Assembly: GCA_003049465.1 (NCBI GenBank)
Contig: PYSS01000122.1
Span: 8,625 to 72,624 of the forward strand
DNA from: Magnaporthiopsis rhizophila
Lineage: Eukaryota; Ascomycota; Sordariomycetes; Magnaporthales; Magnaporthaceae
Length of the DNA stretch: 64,000 nt
Reading direction: 5' to 3'
The notes under the pieces: model-generated
What the model was told of the DNA's origin: nothing
The model's input: only the letters and a program-made list of their open reading frames with translations
The model's database searches: none
Part shown: piece by piece, positions 43,629 through 55,564 of the stretch
How the letters are laid out: each line of letters starts with the position of its first letter
Numbering within the stretch: position 1 is the stretch's first letter
Made by a program: the position numbers and the translations under genes

Positions 43629-43889
43629 GCGGCGGGATGAAGTGTGGTGTTCAAGCGAGGGAGGAGATGAGCTCAAAGGCAAGTTTGCGTTGTACTGCAG
43701 TTTGTATCAAATTCGTCCCTTCCCTTTCTACTATAGCAACGGAGATGAGCACATCTTATTCTCCTGTCTGTTATCATCACTCCTTCCTTTTCCTGTAACG
43801 ATCCATACACAGCATATAAAAGTTGCCCCGTCACGACCGCGACCGTCTTCCTCAATGCCATTTTCCTACCCCCAAAATATTCCCAGCCT

Positions 43890-44804
43890 CTAAACAATGT
43901 CCAGCTCGGCGTAGTAGCGGTAAATACCGTTCGAGTACTTTTGCCGGCGCTCGCTCGCCAGGTACGCCTTGATGTTGGGCCTCTCCTTGACGGCCTCGTG
44001 CAGTGCAAACACCCTGTCGTATTTGCCCGACTCCTTCGCCTTGGCCATGGCCTTGGGGAACGAAAACTGCACGCCGTCGAGGCCGTGGTAGAGCACCAGG
44101 TCCGCGTATGTCAGCTTGCCGCCGTACAGCCAGGGGCCCTCGCCGCTGGTGGGCGCCGCGAGCACGCTCTCGAAGTAGGCGAGGTACTTGGGCAGGCGCG
44201 AGCCCACGTACGCCTGCGTGTAGCGCAGCGCCTCGGTCTTCTGGTCGTCGTAGTAGGCCGAGATGTCGATCGGGTGGTGGGTGTTGTGCACCTCGTTGCT
44301 GAAGCCGTCCAGCGCCGTCAGCGCCAGCGCATGCACGTGGTACCGCCCCGGCCCCGGGGACGAGGGCGCGAGCCCGGCGACCTCGCCCAGGTACTGCAGG
44401 ATGTTGGGCGTCTGGTTGATGAGCACGTCGCCGTGGCGCAGGGCGGGGACGGCGAACAGGGGCGGGTTCTTGTCGTCGCCCGGCAGCTGCGCCTGCATCA
44501 CGGCCATGAAGTCGGCCTGGCGTGCCGTGTCCTTGTAGGCGATGCCGGCCTCCTCGAGCGCGAGGCGCACGAACTCGCCCCTGCCTGGCAGGCCGGGCCA
44601 GTAGATGAGCTGGAACTCGTTGCTGTTGCCGGACATGGCGGGCGAGTGTCTCTGGCGGATGGGTACCAGGTTCGGCAGCGAGATGGGTTTGCGATGCTTC
44701 AAAGCGGGGTTGAGCTTTTGGAGTGGACTCTGGCGGGGGAGGGTGCGGGGTCTGAAATTCCGGATGGGTGAGAGGAGGGAACCACGAATGGCACGGATGG
44801 GCAT
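43890..44804 (-). CDS. Glutathione S-transferase (sigma/alpha-like), probable mitochondrial form
   Basis: A single exon of 304 residues from the ATG at 44804. It conjugates glutathione to electrophiles. The thioredoxin-like N-domain starts at FQLIYWPGLPGRGE, with the Tyr as the likely catalytic residue. PALRHGDVLINQTPNIL contains the cis-Pro and the Gln-Thr glutathione contact. The helical C-domain follows (about 145-300), with GKLTYADLVLYHGLDG as the N-capping block. The first 56 residues are Arg-rich with no Asp/Glu and resemble a mitochondrial presequence; the GST fold itself begins at an internal Met (44636). A TATA box (TATATAAA on the minus strand, 44875-44882) lies about 75 bp upstream of 44804 and supports the longer start. 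It is convergent with the cupin gene. Confidence 0.85.
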   Translation of the reverse strand: MPIRAIRGSLLSPIRNFRPRTLPRQSPLQKLNPALKHRKPISLPNLVPIRQRHSPAMSGNSNEFQLIYWPGLPGRGEFVRLALEEAGIAYKDTARQADFMAVMQAQLPGDDKNPPLFAVPALRHGDVLINQTPNILQYLGEVAGLAPSSPGPGRYHVHALALTALDGFSNEVHNTHHPIDISAYYDDQKTEALRYTQAYVGSRLPKYLAYFESVLAAPTSGEGPWLYGGKLTYADLVLYHGLDGVQFSFPKAMAKAKESGKYDRVFALHEAVKERPNIKAYLASERRQKYSNGIYRYYAELDIV

Positions 44805-45277
44805 GGTAAGGCAGGTTGAAGTCAGGTGACGGTAAGCAAATCTATCCAAGCGCTCCTGGGCCAGACAAAGCGGGTTTATATATCCGTCCAGGCATGGGCT
44901 TCGACTTCCGTACAGCCACACCACCGAGGCTAGTGCTTCGGCTTTTGACGCTACTGTCTACGGGTGGAAAGAGCTCTGGTTGTCGATCGCCTGATGGCAC
45001 GGAACCGGATATTGAGGCACCCATTAGGCAAGGACGTTTGAAAGCCCGGGACCACAGTGCCTGATGCACGCTACTGGATGTTGCATCAATTGTCGATATC
45101 CAGACGCCGAGCTGGAAGGCAAGGGACAGGGCTTTGCTAGACTCTGTCCGGCCATCACCTTCGACTGGCGTCATGGCTACCAAGAGGGATTGCTGACATG
45201 ATAGACACGGCGGCTAGCTGGACTGCATGTATTTGAATTCCCGTTACAAGTCAGACAACTGCCAATACCTTCGCGGT
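44805..45277. other. Intergenic region between GST and HET genes
   Basis: About 470 bp holding the GST promoter and the 3' end of the HET gene. No gene is seen. Confidence 0.35.
44875..44882 (-). promoter_or_regulatory. TATA box of the GST gene
   Basis: TATATAAA on the minus strand, about 75 bp from the first in-frame ATG. It helps decide for the longer, presequence-containing GST start. Confidence 0.55.
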
Positions 45278-47311
45278 TTATCCCCTTGCATCATTTTGCA
45301 ATGCTTTCGGCCAGGGAAACACCACTGACACTCGCGGGCAGCCTGTAAAAAAGCACATGCCGAAAAGCCAGCTGCGAATCCGGAGCTGCGGCGCGCCATT
45401 CCCAGCTTGAAACCCTTCGATATCAACTCCGAGCGAAGCATAGCAGTCAGTGTCGTGCGCGATGATTGCGGGCGAGTCACCGTCGCCCTGTCGAATGGAC
45501 GTGAAGACAAAAGAGGGCTGCATCCGTGGATTTCCATGCGCGTCACAGTTCTGGCTTCCTCGATCCGGCATGATAAATATGGCGGAGCTCGGTATCCTCT
45601 GGCCCCAGATTCTCCCGAGCCTGAGATTTCGGCGCGCGCGGATCGCTGCCGCCAACTCCTCGGCCATGGTCAAAAGATGCCCCTCGGTGAAGGTCTGGGG
45701 CATATCCCCGGGCCGAGATCCGCGACTGTCCCTTTCGAGCCACTCGTCCACGGGGTCGGCATGCTCGTAGTGGCCCGAGTCCCGTAGCTGGAACACCAGC
45801 TGCAGTAGGCGCTTCCTGTCTTGCAGCTCCATAAAACCGTCAGGATCGTTAATCCACGGCAGCCTCCGCGGGAAATCCGCAGTGTCGATGATGGGCCCCA
45901 GTTTCCACAGGTGACCTCGGGCCGCGACGCCGCTCGCCGTGAGCTCCACATCGTTCAGACGGCAGCCCATGTTGAACGCAAGACGTCGGCGCTCGTTCTC
46001 GGGCGCCTGGAATCTCTTACATATAAGCTTTTCCAAACACCCCGAGGCCGTGAGCCCACCCACCGACACGGCGGCGTCGTCGTTGTCTTCGCCGTTGTCG
46101 AGGATTTCGCCGTTGAGGAGGCACATGGCCAGCAGCGACAAGCTGAGGCTGTGGTCCTGCCGCCTGAGAGCCTTCCTGTTCAGCCGGATTGGGTACCGGC
46201 AGCAGTTGGCGACGATGGCGAGACGGTCCCATGGCTCTGCCTGCTCGCGGGACTCGACGTCGGCGAGCACCCTCGGGGTCATGGGGCTCGATTTCGAGAG
46301 CAAAAGCTGGTATCTCCCGGCCGCCCGCTCCACATCCTCGATCTGTCGCACTTGGTTGGCTACTGCTAAATACCCCGCCACCCCGCGGAGAGCCTGGCAC
46401 AGCAGAGTGGCCTGCACAAAGAAGGTGACGGACTTCACGCACAGCTCGCCCGGTATATCCCCCAGCACGGCACCACCCCTCTCCGCGTCGAGCTGTAGCT
46501 TGAGTTCCTCCAGCGACGCGGGATGGCTGATAAGGAGACGCATCGCCATCCCGCCGCGGTAGTTCTCCTGGAAAGTCCACGCGCGCGTCCACCAATGGTC
46601 CTGCGTGATCTCGTGCAGCAACGATAAAGCCATGCTTGCATCGGAGATTGAAGCCTCCCGCGAAAGCCGAGGCGCGGAACCGTTGCTTCCATTTTGACCA
46701 TCAACCAAGTCCCCAGACAGGACGCGGTGCAGGAGGCGGAGCTCTGAGGCGTCGTTTATCGGCCGACCTAACAGCGCAACAGGGTGCTTGCTCAACTGGT
46801 AGACGAGGTCCATGGCCCCCAAAGCGTCTTCCTTGGAAACGATGTGGCTGGGGGAGCAGGGTCCGCTATCAAGTCCCCCTGGGCTCGCATCCTGGCGGAT
46901 GCTGTGTCTGTCGATCCAGAGCAGCTCGACGTTGTGGTGGCACATGTATTGGAGCACACGGTTGAACACGCAGTTCCGGACGGGTGAAGGCGTAAAAGAG
47001 GGGGAATCCCAGTCCTGGACATGGAAGCCTTTATTCCTGTCGTCTTCGTACTTTGATGGATCCCAAGTGTACGATAGCGCAACATATTGCCGGTTTTCGA
47101 AGGCGTCGATGGATGTTCGTCGCAGCGTGGCGGCTTCGGGCGTGCTTTCAAGCCGGAAACAGCAGAGTTTGGTAATAAAGAGGCGGGGTTTGCGATGCCG
47201 TTCCTGGTTGCGTTCGTCGCCGATATCGACGAGTTGAGATATAACAGAGGCCCTTTTTTGCTGGCTGAGCTGGTCGAGTGACTCGTTTTTGTCATCTTTG
47301 GTACTCATCAT
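45278..47311 (-). CDS. HET-domain (heterokaryon incompatibility) protein
   Basis: A single exon of 677 residues. HET proteins trigger cell death or growth arrest on fusion with an incompatible strain. The conserved blocks are YVALSYTWDPSKY (about 75-87), LLWIDRHSIRQD (the LWID-IC-NQ box, about 130-141) and WWTRAWTFQE (about 240-250), in the right order and spacing; the middle box departs from the usual ICIDQ form. The remainder has no recognised partner domain (no NACHT or WD40). The gene borders the transposon island, and a solo LTR starts 62 bp upstream of its ATG. The ATG at 47311 is followed by another at 47308. Confidence 0.86.
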   Translation of the reverse strand: MMSTKDDKNESLDQLSQQKRASVISQLVDIGDERNQERHRKPRLFITKLCCFRLESTPEAATLRRTSIDAFENRQYVALSYTWDPSKYEDDRNKGFHVQDWDSPSFTPSPVRNCVFNRVLQYMCHHNVELLWIDRHSIRQDASPGGLDSGPCSPSHIVSKEDALGAMDLVYQLSKHPVALLGRPINDASELRLLHRVLSGDLVDGQNGSNGSAPRLSREASISDASMALSLLHEITQDHWWTRAWTFQENYRGGMAMRLLISHPASLEELKLQLDAERGGAVLGDIPGELCVKSVTFFVQATLLCQALRGVAGYLAVANQVRQIEDVERAAGRYQLLLSKSSPMTPRVLADVESREQAEPWDRLAIVANCCRYPIRLNRKALRRQDHSLSLSLLAMCLLNGEILDNGEDNDDAAVSVGGLTASGCLEKLICKRFQAPENERRRLAFNMGCRLNDVELTASGVAARGHLWKLGPIIDTADFPRRLPWINDPDGFMELQDRKRLLQLVFQLRDSGHYEHADPVDEWLERDSRGSRPGDMPQTFTEGHLLTMAEELAAAIRARRNLRLGRIWGQRIPSSAIFIMPDRGSQNCDAHGNPRMQPSFVFTSIRQGDGDSPAIIAHDTDCYASLGVDIEGFQAGNGAPQLRIRSWLFGMCFFTGCPRVSVVFPWPKALQNDARG

Positions 47312-47373
47312 CGCAGTTGCGCTGCCCGCTCGCTGAGCTGGAGTAAATAATAATGATTTGTTTCGGACGCGAT

Positions 47374-47740
47374 TGTTACAAACACAGGCCTTCTGCTCCT
47401 AGGGTAGGACACCTAGGAGAGGTACCGAGCAGTAACTGGGTTGCAAGGTCGCCTTGCACGTGATCTGGGTCTGGTAGAACAGTTGTCTGTATCGCTTGCC
47501 CAAGGGGATACCTTGGAGCTAACTTAGGTTGACTGATGCCGAGGCCTCAGTCAGAACTACCTGGGACAGTAGGAAACCCTTCCTTCTTATACCTGTGCCC
47601 TAGGCACGCTTTCCCTGGTGATATGTTTTGCTATGTCTGTTATGTCACATAGCAGACATATCGGACATATCACCCTTGCCTTAGGTAAGTTCCTTTGTCA
47701 CGTGACCCCCAGCAGCTTACGTGGTGCGGGGTTGATAACA
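47374..47740 (-). mobile_element. Solo LTR in the HET promoter, target duplication GCGAT
   Basis: On the minus strand it runs TGTTATC to TGTAACA (367 bp), flanked by GCGAT at 47369-47373 and 47741-47745. It is clearly related to the LTRs of element B in the same order: the CAGCAGCTTACG-like 5' end, GTCACGTGAC, the TATGTCTGTTATGTC-type internal repeats, CCTTGGAGCTAAC, and the TGTTACAAAC end. It lacks the heavy C-to-T change seen in those, so it appears younger or less mutated. Its orientation matches HET transcription, so it could influence expression. Confidence 0.88.
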
Positions 47741-47796
47741 GCGATTGTGGAATTGGGGAAAGTTTGAGGTTGGGGCAGACTGGGTTATTAGTATAT

Positions 47797-48108
47797 TGTC
47801 ACGCGGATGTAGCTTTGACAGTTATTGGGGCGCCTATAAAGGCTGCCAACAGAAACACAAGAACCTTGCAGCAGATAGATGCCTGACCCCGCAGTTGGGA
47901 AATGCGCCCTCGGGATGCGTACCTTAGCCCGGGAGCGGTACCCGAATCAGGGGCGCACGGGCCTCCAGCCCCTTTATATAACAGGGGCTGCCTAAAGGGC
48001 CTGAATTGCTGGAGGGAGTTTTTTTCCCAAGTATTTTTATAAAATTTTAAAAAATTTATTAGCGAATATAGGATTTTTCTCAAACCTGTATATTGTACCC
48101 TTGTTACA
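47797..48108 (+). mobile_element. 5' LTR of Gypsy element A
   Basis: It starts TGTCACGCGG and ends TTGTTACA. It is preceded by TATAT (47792-47796), which is repeated after the 3' LTR. Compared with the 3' LTR, the differences are almost all C/T or G/A. Confidence 0.93.
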
Positions 48109-49391
48109 AATAAATTTTCTTTTTTTCAGGACCGCCCTGTAATAGCCCTTTATTTTTTTTCCTAAGCTTTGGAAAGGTTGTTATAGCGAAAATCCACCTT
48201 TCTAATAAGCCCAATCGCTTTTTTTATGGCTATTATCCTTGAAAATACTGCTGCAATATTACGCTTTTAGGCCAAAAATTTAGCAAGTATTTAAAGGAAG
48301 AATTTTAAAACAAAAACGAGAAAAGCTTTATTAGTATTTGGATATTAGTATTATTTGTTTTAGCCCTTTTTTGGTATTTGTATTGCACGTAACCCATTGC
48401 CCCGGGATTTTTTCGGTGTTAATACCATTTTACCCGGCTCGAAAAAAAATCCTAAACCGATGCAGCAATTAATCCATCCATTACAAAGCCCTATTAAAAA
48501 TTATAATCGGCCTTTAACAAATTGCCTATTTTTTTATCACCCCCCAAACCCAGCAAATAACAGCGGGCCTTTTTAGGCAAATTTTTATAACAAAAATTAA
48601 GCTATATTACCGTTTTTCCTATTACCACCAGCCTTATAAATAAAAATCGTTTAACCCGAATCGAATGCAAATAGTACGCCCTGAAATAAAACCTCGAGGA
48701 TAAATTTAAAACCCTTAACGAAAATTTTAACCTTATTTTTAATTTAATTCAAGCTGCCCTTGGCAAAACAAACCAATAATAATGCCAAACTACGGAATTT
48801 TTGGAACAAAGCACCGAAAAATAAATTTATAATTTCGAAAAACAAAATAAACGGGTCAAACGCGCTATTAATATTATCGAAATACGCTTTTGCCACAAAA
48901 TAATCCTAATTATAAACCATTTTATACAAAAAATGGACAAAAACTAACAAAATTTTATAATTTTGATACAAATAATATCAGATATAGCCAAAAAAAATTT
49001 CGGAAAAATTTTACAATATTACCAATGCACATAAAAACCTTATCCGGAAATTTAACTATACTTTTGGAATTTTTAAGCCCAAAATTAAAAATTTTTAAAA
49101 AAAGGTAAATAATATTATCCTTTTAGCGCACGGTTTAAAAATAAATATCCAAAATATAATTTTTATTAATAACCTTAATAACCGTTGCGATACTTTTGCC
49201 TAAAATATCCAAAAAAGTATAATAATAATTAAGGAATATAGCAAAACCATTATTGCCTTTTAATATAACCTGGGGATTTTTACGGAGGTATATAAAAATT
49301 AGGCCCGAAAAATTACCCGAATCCTTTTTTTTCCGCCTTTGTTTTTTTATATAAAAAGCAAACGGCTATTTATCGATAATTTTATTATAAT
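48109..49391 (+). other. Leader region of element A before the nested insertion
   Basis: AT-rich sequence between the 5' LTR of A and the insertion site of B. A short open stretch lies at 48890-49108. There is no recognised domain. Confidence 0.45.
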
Positions 49392-49396
49392 CAGCA

Positions 49397-49849
49397 TGTT
49401 ACGGCCATAGCTGGCAGGGGGCAGAAGGGCTGGGGCTAACCCCCAGCGGTACGCCTTTACCCCGCAGTTATGAAGGCCAAAGGGCCCGAATGATTAAGGC
49501 CAGAAGGGAGTTACGTGACCAGGCACTTATTTAAGCACCGGTGATATGTTTGTTATAGATATAGCAAACATAGCACGGTGATATGTTTGTTATGGGTATA
49601 GCAAATATAGCACAAATATAGTATGAAGGCTTATGGGTATATAAGGGAAGATTTTTTATTGTGTTAGGTGGTTTCGATTAAGGCCTTGGTATTAGTTAAT
49701 TTAAGTTAGCTCCAAGGCAACCTTTTGGGCAAATAATCGAGATTTTTGTTACTATTTTAGTTTTTAATATAAGCAATTTTGTGAAAATTATACTGCTTAG
49801 CATTTTTTTTAGCGTATTTTACCCTAAAAGCAGAGAATTATTTGTAATA
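49397..49849 (+). mobile_element. 5' LTR of element B
   Basis: 453 bp, the same length as the 3' copy. Differences from it are C-to-T and G-to-A type. Confidence 0.93.
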
Positions 49850-49879
49850 TTTTAATTGATCCTGTTCAGTACTTACCAG

Positions 49880-50830
49880 AGGTAATGAGCAATAATAATT
49901 ATATCGATCGCAGGCAAAAAACCCGAGGGTATTATTATTGCTGGTAAATTATATAATAATCCTTTGGTGGTTATGCAAATTTTTATTACGAAAATTGAAA
50001 AATTTAAAAAAGTTTAAACTGAGCTTTATATTGCTATTAAGTTTTACAAATTTTTTTTGCCTGATAAGTATAATAAGAAAAAAAGCAAAATTAAAATATT
50101 TTTGATTAAATACAAAGGGTATTTTTTGTTTTATTAAGACCATTTTTAGCAAAAAAAATAGAAAATTGCTTATGCAGTTATGCGCCTGGATGGCAAGGTT
50201 AAGGACTGGTTCGAACCTATTTGGTCGGATTATTTAAAAGGGTACAATAAGTCCAAAAAAAAAACCAAGCTGGTATTTGCCGATTTTGAAAAGTTTGGAA
50301 AAAAGGTTGCAAAAATTTTCGGATAAATTAATAAAAAACGGGTGGCCGAAAAGGAATTGCTTTAGCTCCGGCAAAAAGGCCCTGTATTAATTTATATTTC
50401 CGAGTTTTAATAATTGGTTAATAAACTTAATTGGACGGAGGATACCAAAATAATTTAGTTTTACCAAAGGCTGAGGAATAATGTGAAAAATAAATTATTT
50501 AAGCAGGAATAACCTGAAAATTTTGTTGATTATATTATTACGGTTGTTCGTATTAGCGATAAATTGTACAAATATTGCTTTAAAAAAAAAGTTTAGCAAA
50601 TTAAACTAATAGCGCAAAATAACAAAATTAATCAAAAAAAAACAAGATAATAATAATTCATAGCTTATAGTATATACCCTGGATTTATAAATTTTAGCGC
50701 AAAAATTATACACCAATATAAGGAATAGAAATATGTTAGGTTTAAAAATTTAAAAGATGGGAAATATTTTAAATATGGGAAAAAAGGATATATTAAAAAG
50801 GATTATCCGTAAAAAAACCGATAAACGGCC
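49880..50830 (+). pseudogene. gag remnant of element B
   Basis: It carries recognisable capsid-like traces and, at 50762-50809, the frame of a CCHC zinc knuckle in which every Cys and the His are now Tyr (KYFKYGKKGYIKKDYP). This is the outcome expected of C-to-T mutation of TGY and CAY codons. Many stops are present. Confidence 0.75.
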
Positions 50831-50999
50831 GTTTTCCGCCGAAAAAGCGCGCCAAAGGGCTATAAGCCCATAATCCCAGAGTTACCCGAAACGATTAAGC
50901 AAGCAGCAAAAAAAAGCCTGTATTTCGGAGCATTGTTTAGCTGGATTTATTATTTTAACGAAAATTGTATGGCTTATTATTCCGATAAAAATGTTATAA

Positions 51000-53900
51000 A
51001 GTATTATCCTAAATAATATTTTGTTATAATGCAACGAGTTGGCCGATCCCGAAATAATAATAAAAAAAAAAAAAATATTATTACAAATTTTGCGATATTC
51101 GAAAAAAAAGATAATGAAATGGCTTGAGGTTCGAAGGAATTTAAGGGGGTTTAGTGCTATAGCAATTATATACTAATAATAGGAAAATTTGCTAGATAAA
51201 ATACAGATAAAAAAATGGAACCATTTTTGGGCCAGATATATTTGATATAAGCCCAGGAAAAAAAGTTAACCTTAATAATATTTAGGGAAATTATTGAAAT
51301 GGATTTTAATAATAAAAAATTTGATAAATAATAATAACAATATATTATTAATTTTAAAAAATTTCAGCAAAAATTTGATTAGTAATTAATTAATATAAAA
51401 AATAACCCTTTATAACCAAAAAGGAAATACGAAAGGTATATATTTTATTTAGGTTTTTGGAAATAAATTGATAATTTTAGGATTAGTTTAAACCTATTGA
51501 TAGTTTAATATGCAAAAAATCGGCGCAAAACGATAAAAAAAAGCCCCTGGATTGGTTAAGGGATAATTAGTCGGTTATTTATTATAGGGCATTATTTGAA
51601 AATATTCCGAACCTGGACCAGCAGTTAATACGGTTATATGCGTTAGATTATAAAAATATGGACCCTAATGCGGGCCGTTATAATAAATTTTTTTGGATTA
51701 AATGCTTATATAATAATTGTTAATAATATATGGCCAAAAAGCTGAAGTACGATTTTTTCCCACGAAAAAAAGGAAAAGGATTAGTGTAATACCCATGATA
51801 GGAGTATTAATTTTTAAAATGGTGGATAGCAAAAATAGGTTATAAAAATTTTGCAGCAATTTTTGAGCTATTATTAGCATATCTTATAATATATTTAACA
51901 AAAATTTTAATATACCAGATATACGGGAAACCGAAATGCAAAGTATATATAAAAAAAAAGCAAAGGTTTGGACGGATAAATTTGTCCGATTGATAGGAAT
52001 AATCGAGGCCCGGAAATAGGCGCCCCAGATAAAAAATTAGGAAATTTACCCGAAAATAGGGCACGGGTAGGGCAATAATTAGCAAAATTTTTAATAATAA
52101 CGATTACCGACCAGTATAAGTATATCAGGATAATAATACACTGGAAAAGGCAAAAAATAAAAATTATAATCGATTGCGGAGCCTAAAAAAACTATTTTTT
52201 ATTAAAAATAATAAAAAGGTACGGTATTTCGATATATTAGAAAAAGGAATTATATAACCTTATAATAGTAAAATGGGAGCTAGTTACGTTTAATAAAAAA
52301 AGGATCGATACTGAAATTGATTATTTTAAATTTTGATTTTTGGGAAGAATTTGCGAAATAATCCTAAATATTATAAATACGGGAAAAAAAAACCTGATTT
52401 TAGGTTTTTTATAATTTAAAAAATATAACCTTTTAATAAATTGGGTTACTGAACAGATTTAATAAAAAAAGTTATTATTAACCAGTAAGGAAGCCTAATA
52501 ATTATAGGCCCCGGATAATAAAAATTGGATGCCAGAAAGGGTAGCCGCGATAGCGGCAAAATATAGCAATTAGCCTTAGCAAACTGCACTAATCAAAACG
52601 CTAATAAATATGGATATAAATAAGCCTAATAAGCAGAAAATTATTAAGGATAGATTTAAAAATGTTTTTGAAAAATATTATAAATATTGGAGGTTATTCC
52701 AGAAAAATTTGGAAATGGTATTATCAAAATATGGATTATTTAACTATAAAATTAAGCTTAAACCGAAAGTATAGCTTAAATACCAAAAGCTGTATTAATT
52801 AAATTTTCGATAAAAAAAATTGTTATAAAAATAGTTAAAGGAAAAAATTAGGAAGGAAATTACCAAATTTTTTAATTTTTTTATGGGATACAAAATTTTG
52901 TTTGTTTCCAAAAAAAACGGGGAGAAACGGATATATATCGATTATTATCCGCTAAATTAGAAAATAATAAAAAATCGGTATTTTTTACCCCTAATTGATA
53001 AATTTAAAAATAGGCTCGGAGAAAGCCGGTGGTTTACAGCCTTAAATTTATGCAAGGCATATAGCCTGCTAAAAATTAAGGAAAAGGATAAATAAAAAAC
53101 CGCTTTTTGGATTAAACTTGGAATTTTCGAATTATTGGTAATAACCTTCGGGTTTATTAATGCACCAGTTATGTTTTAGCAAATAATTAACCACGTATTA
53201 CAAAAGTATTTTAATGTTTTCGCCCTTATATATCTGAATAATATTCTAATTTTTTTAAAAATGCTGGAAAAATATAAATAATATATGTATAAAATACTAT
53301 AAAAGTTGCAGGATGCAAAGTTTTTGGTTAACCCAAATAAATATATATGGCATTTTTTAAAAGTAATTTTTTTCGGGTTTGTTATTAAATAAGGAAAAGT
53401 TCGGATGAAACCCAAAAAAATACAGGCAGTAAAAAACTGGTTTATATTTACCATAGTTAAGAAAATATAAGGTTTTTTAAAATTTTTGAACTTTTATTAA
53501 AGGTTTATCAAAAATTTTAACAAAAAGGTTATATTATTTATAAATTTTATCAAAAATGATACCCAATTTTATTAGGAGATACAAAAATAAACAGCTTTTA
53601 AATTGCTAAAAAAAGCTATTATTTAAATACCGATATTAGCAATGCTAAACCCAGAAAAACCTTTCGAGATTAAAATTAATGCGTTGGATTTTGCTATTGG
53701 GGGACAGCTGGGATAATAAAATAATTAAAAAAGGTTATATTTTTGCGCATTTTTTTCGCAAAAATTAAATAAACCTGAATTAAATTATTAAATCCATAAT
53801 AAAAAAATTTTTATTATTATTAAAATTTTGGAAAAATGAAAGATATATTTGTGCGAAATTAATTATTAAATTGTGGTATATACCGATTATAAAAACCTGT

Positions 53901-55430
53901 TATAATTTACCATTAGTTAAATACTGAACAAAAAAATAAATTTAATAAAACCAGTTTTTTTAAAATTATGATTTCCGAATTAAGGTTAGGAAAGGGTTAA
54001 AAAATAGCCAAGCGGATATTTTAAACCGTTAATTAAATTATTAGGTGGATATACCACCAGAAATATACGCAGTTTTGGCCAAAGGACCAAACGGATCCCT
54101 GATTTCGGTATAGCGGGCATTGGCCAAAATAACCCGATAGAAAAGTTGGACCCCAGAAAAAATCCAGCAAATTTATAGCCAAATAGCTAATAAATATCAG
54201 GGGGTTGCTAAAACCTGGAAAAGGTTTTGGTAATATTATAGGTTTATAAAAATTTGTGCCGAAATAAAAAATATAATTAAAAATTGCAAAAATTGCGCAA
54301 AAAATAAAACCAGCAGGTATAAACCTTATGGGTTGCTGTAATTTTTGCCAGTATTTAGCAAAGCATAGCAAAAAATTACGGCGGATTTTATTACGGGGCT
54401 ATCCAAATTAAAAAAACCCTTTACAAATGTTTAATACAATAATATTATAATAATAATTGACCGATTTACTAAATATATTATATACTTATCGTTTAAGGAA
54501 AACGCAAAGGTTATAAACCTAGCTTATATTTTTATCCGGAATATAATTGCAAAATACAGAATACCGAAATGTATAATTTTAAACCGAAACAAGCTGTTTA
54601 ATAGCAAGTTTTGGAAACAGTTTATAGCAAGTTTAGGTGCGAAATATGCTTTTTTCACAGCTTATTATTTTTAAACGGATAAATAAATAAAACGAACGAA
54701 TTAAACTATAAAATAATATTTATATTATTTTATTAATTATAAATAAAATAATTGGGTATAATTATTTTTTATAGCGCAATTTGCATATAATAATTTAGTA
54801 TACAAAAATATAGGAATTATACCGTTTTATACAAATTATAGGTATATATTTACGGTATATAAAAAACCCAGGGCAAAATTATATATTTTAATAGCAAAAA
54901 TACAGGTGAAAAAATTTATTAAGCTATATAAAAACCTTTAGGCAAAGCTAAAAAAATTGCAATAATATATATTTATACAGGCTAATAAAAAAAGGATTAA
55001 AAAATTAACTTTTAAAAAAAAGAATAATATTTATCTTTTTTAATATAATATTAAAACAAAACAATTAAATAATAAATTAAATTATAAAAAATTGGGACTA
55101 TTTAAAATTCTAAAAAAGATTTTCGATATTAATTATAAATTTTAATTACCACTAATCATATATAACCACCCGGTTTTTTATATTAATTTGTTTAAACCAG
55201 CACTATCAGGGTTTAAAAGCAATAAATTAATAAAAATCAACCCAAAATAAAAATACAAAATCGAAAAAATCCTGGATAAAAAAACCATTAACAGAACCAA
55301 ATATTATTTGGTTAAATGGGTAGGGTACAAAATCGAAAAAAGCATTTGGGAAAAAAAAACAAACTTAAAAGGTGCACCAAAGGCTTTTAAAAAGTATTAA
55401 TGGAAAGCTTTTGGTAAGGAATTAATACCA
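51000..55430 (+). pseudogene. pol remnant of element B (protease, RT, RNase H, integrase, chromodomain)
   Basis: The protease trace IDCGA is near 52171. The reverse transcriptase covers about 52900-53450, with WFTALNL, KTAFWI, FGFINAP and the active site YLDD now YLNN at 53231-53242. RNase H traces follow around 53560-53950. Integrase lies near 54380-54620 (ADFITGLS then IIDRFTKY). A chromodomain lies at about 55250-55400 (KILDKK, then YYLVKWVGY, then IWE). It is broken by many TAA and TAG codons, typical of RIP. Confidence 0.82.
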
Positions 55431-55564
55431 GTGCCGGAATTTGGATTTCGGCTCGAAACGCCCGTACCAAAATAATTTACCCGATTAAAATAAGGCTAAC
55501 AGGTTAAGGTTAGGATTAACCCTATGGTTAGCCTAGCTTGGAAATAATAAAGGGAAATTGGGGT

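Noticed and set aside
54033..54371. 112-codon minus frame in element B
   Set aside because: Mirror of the pol region upstream of integrase, kept open by the mutation bias.
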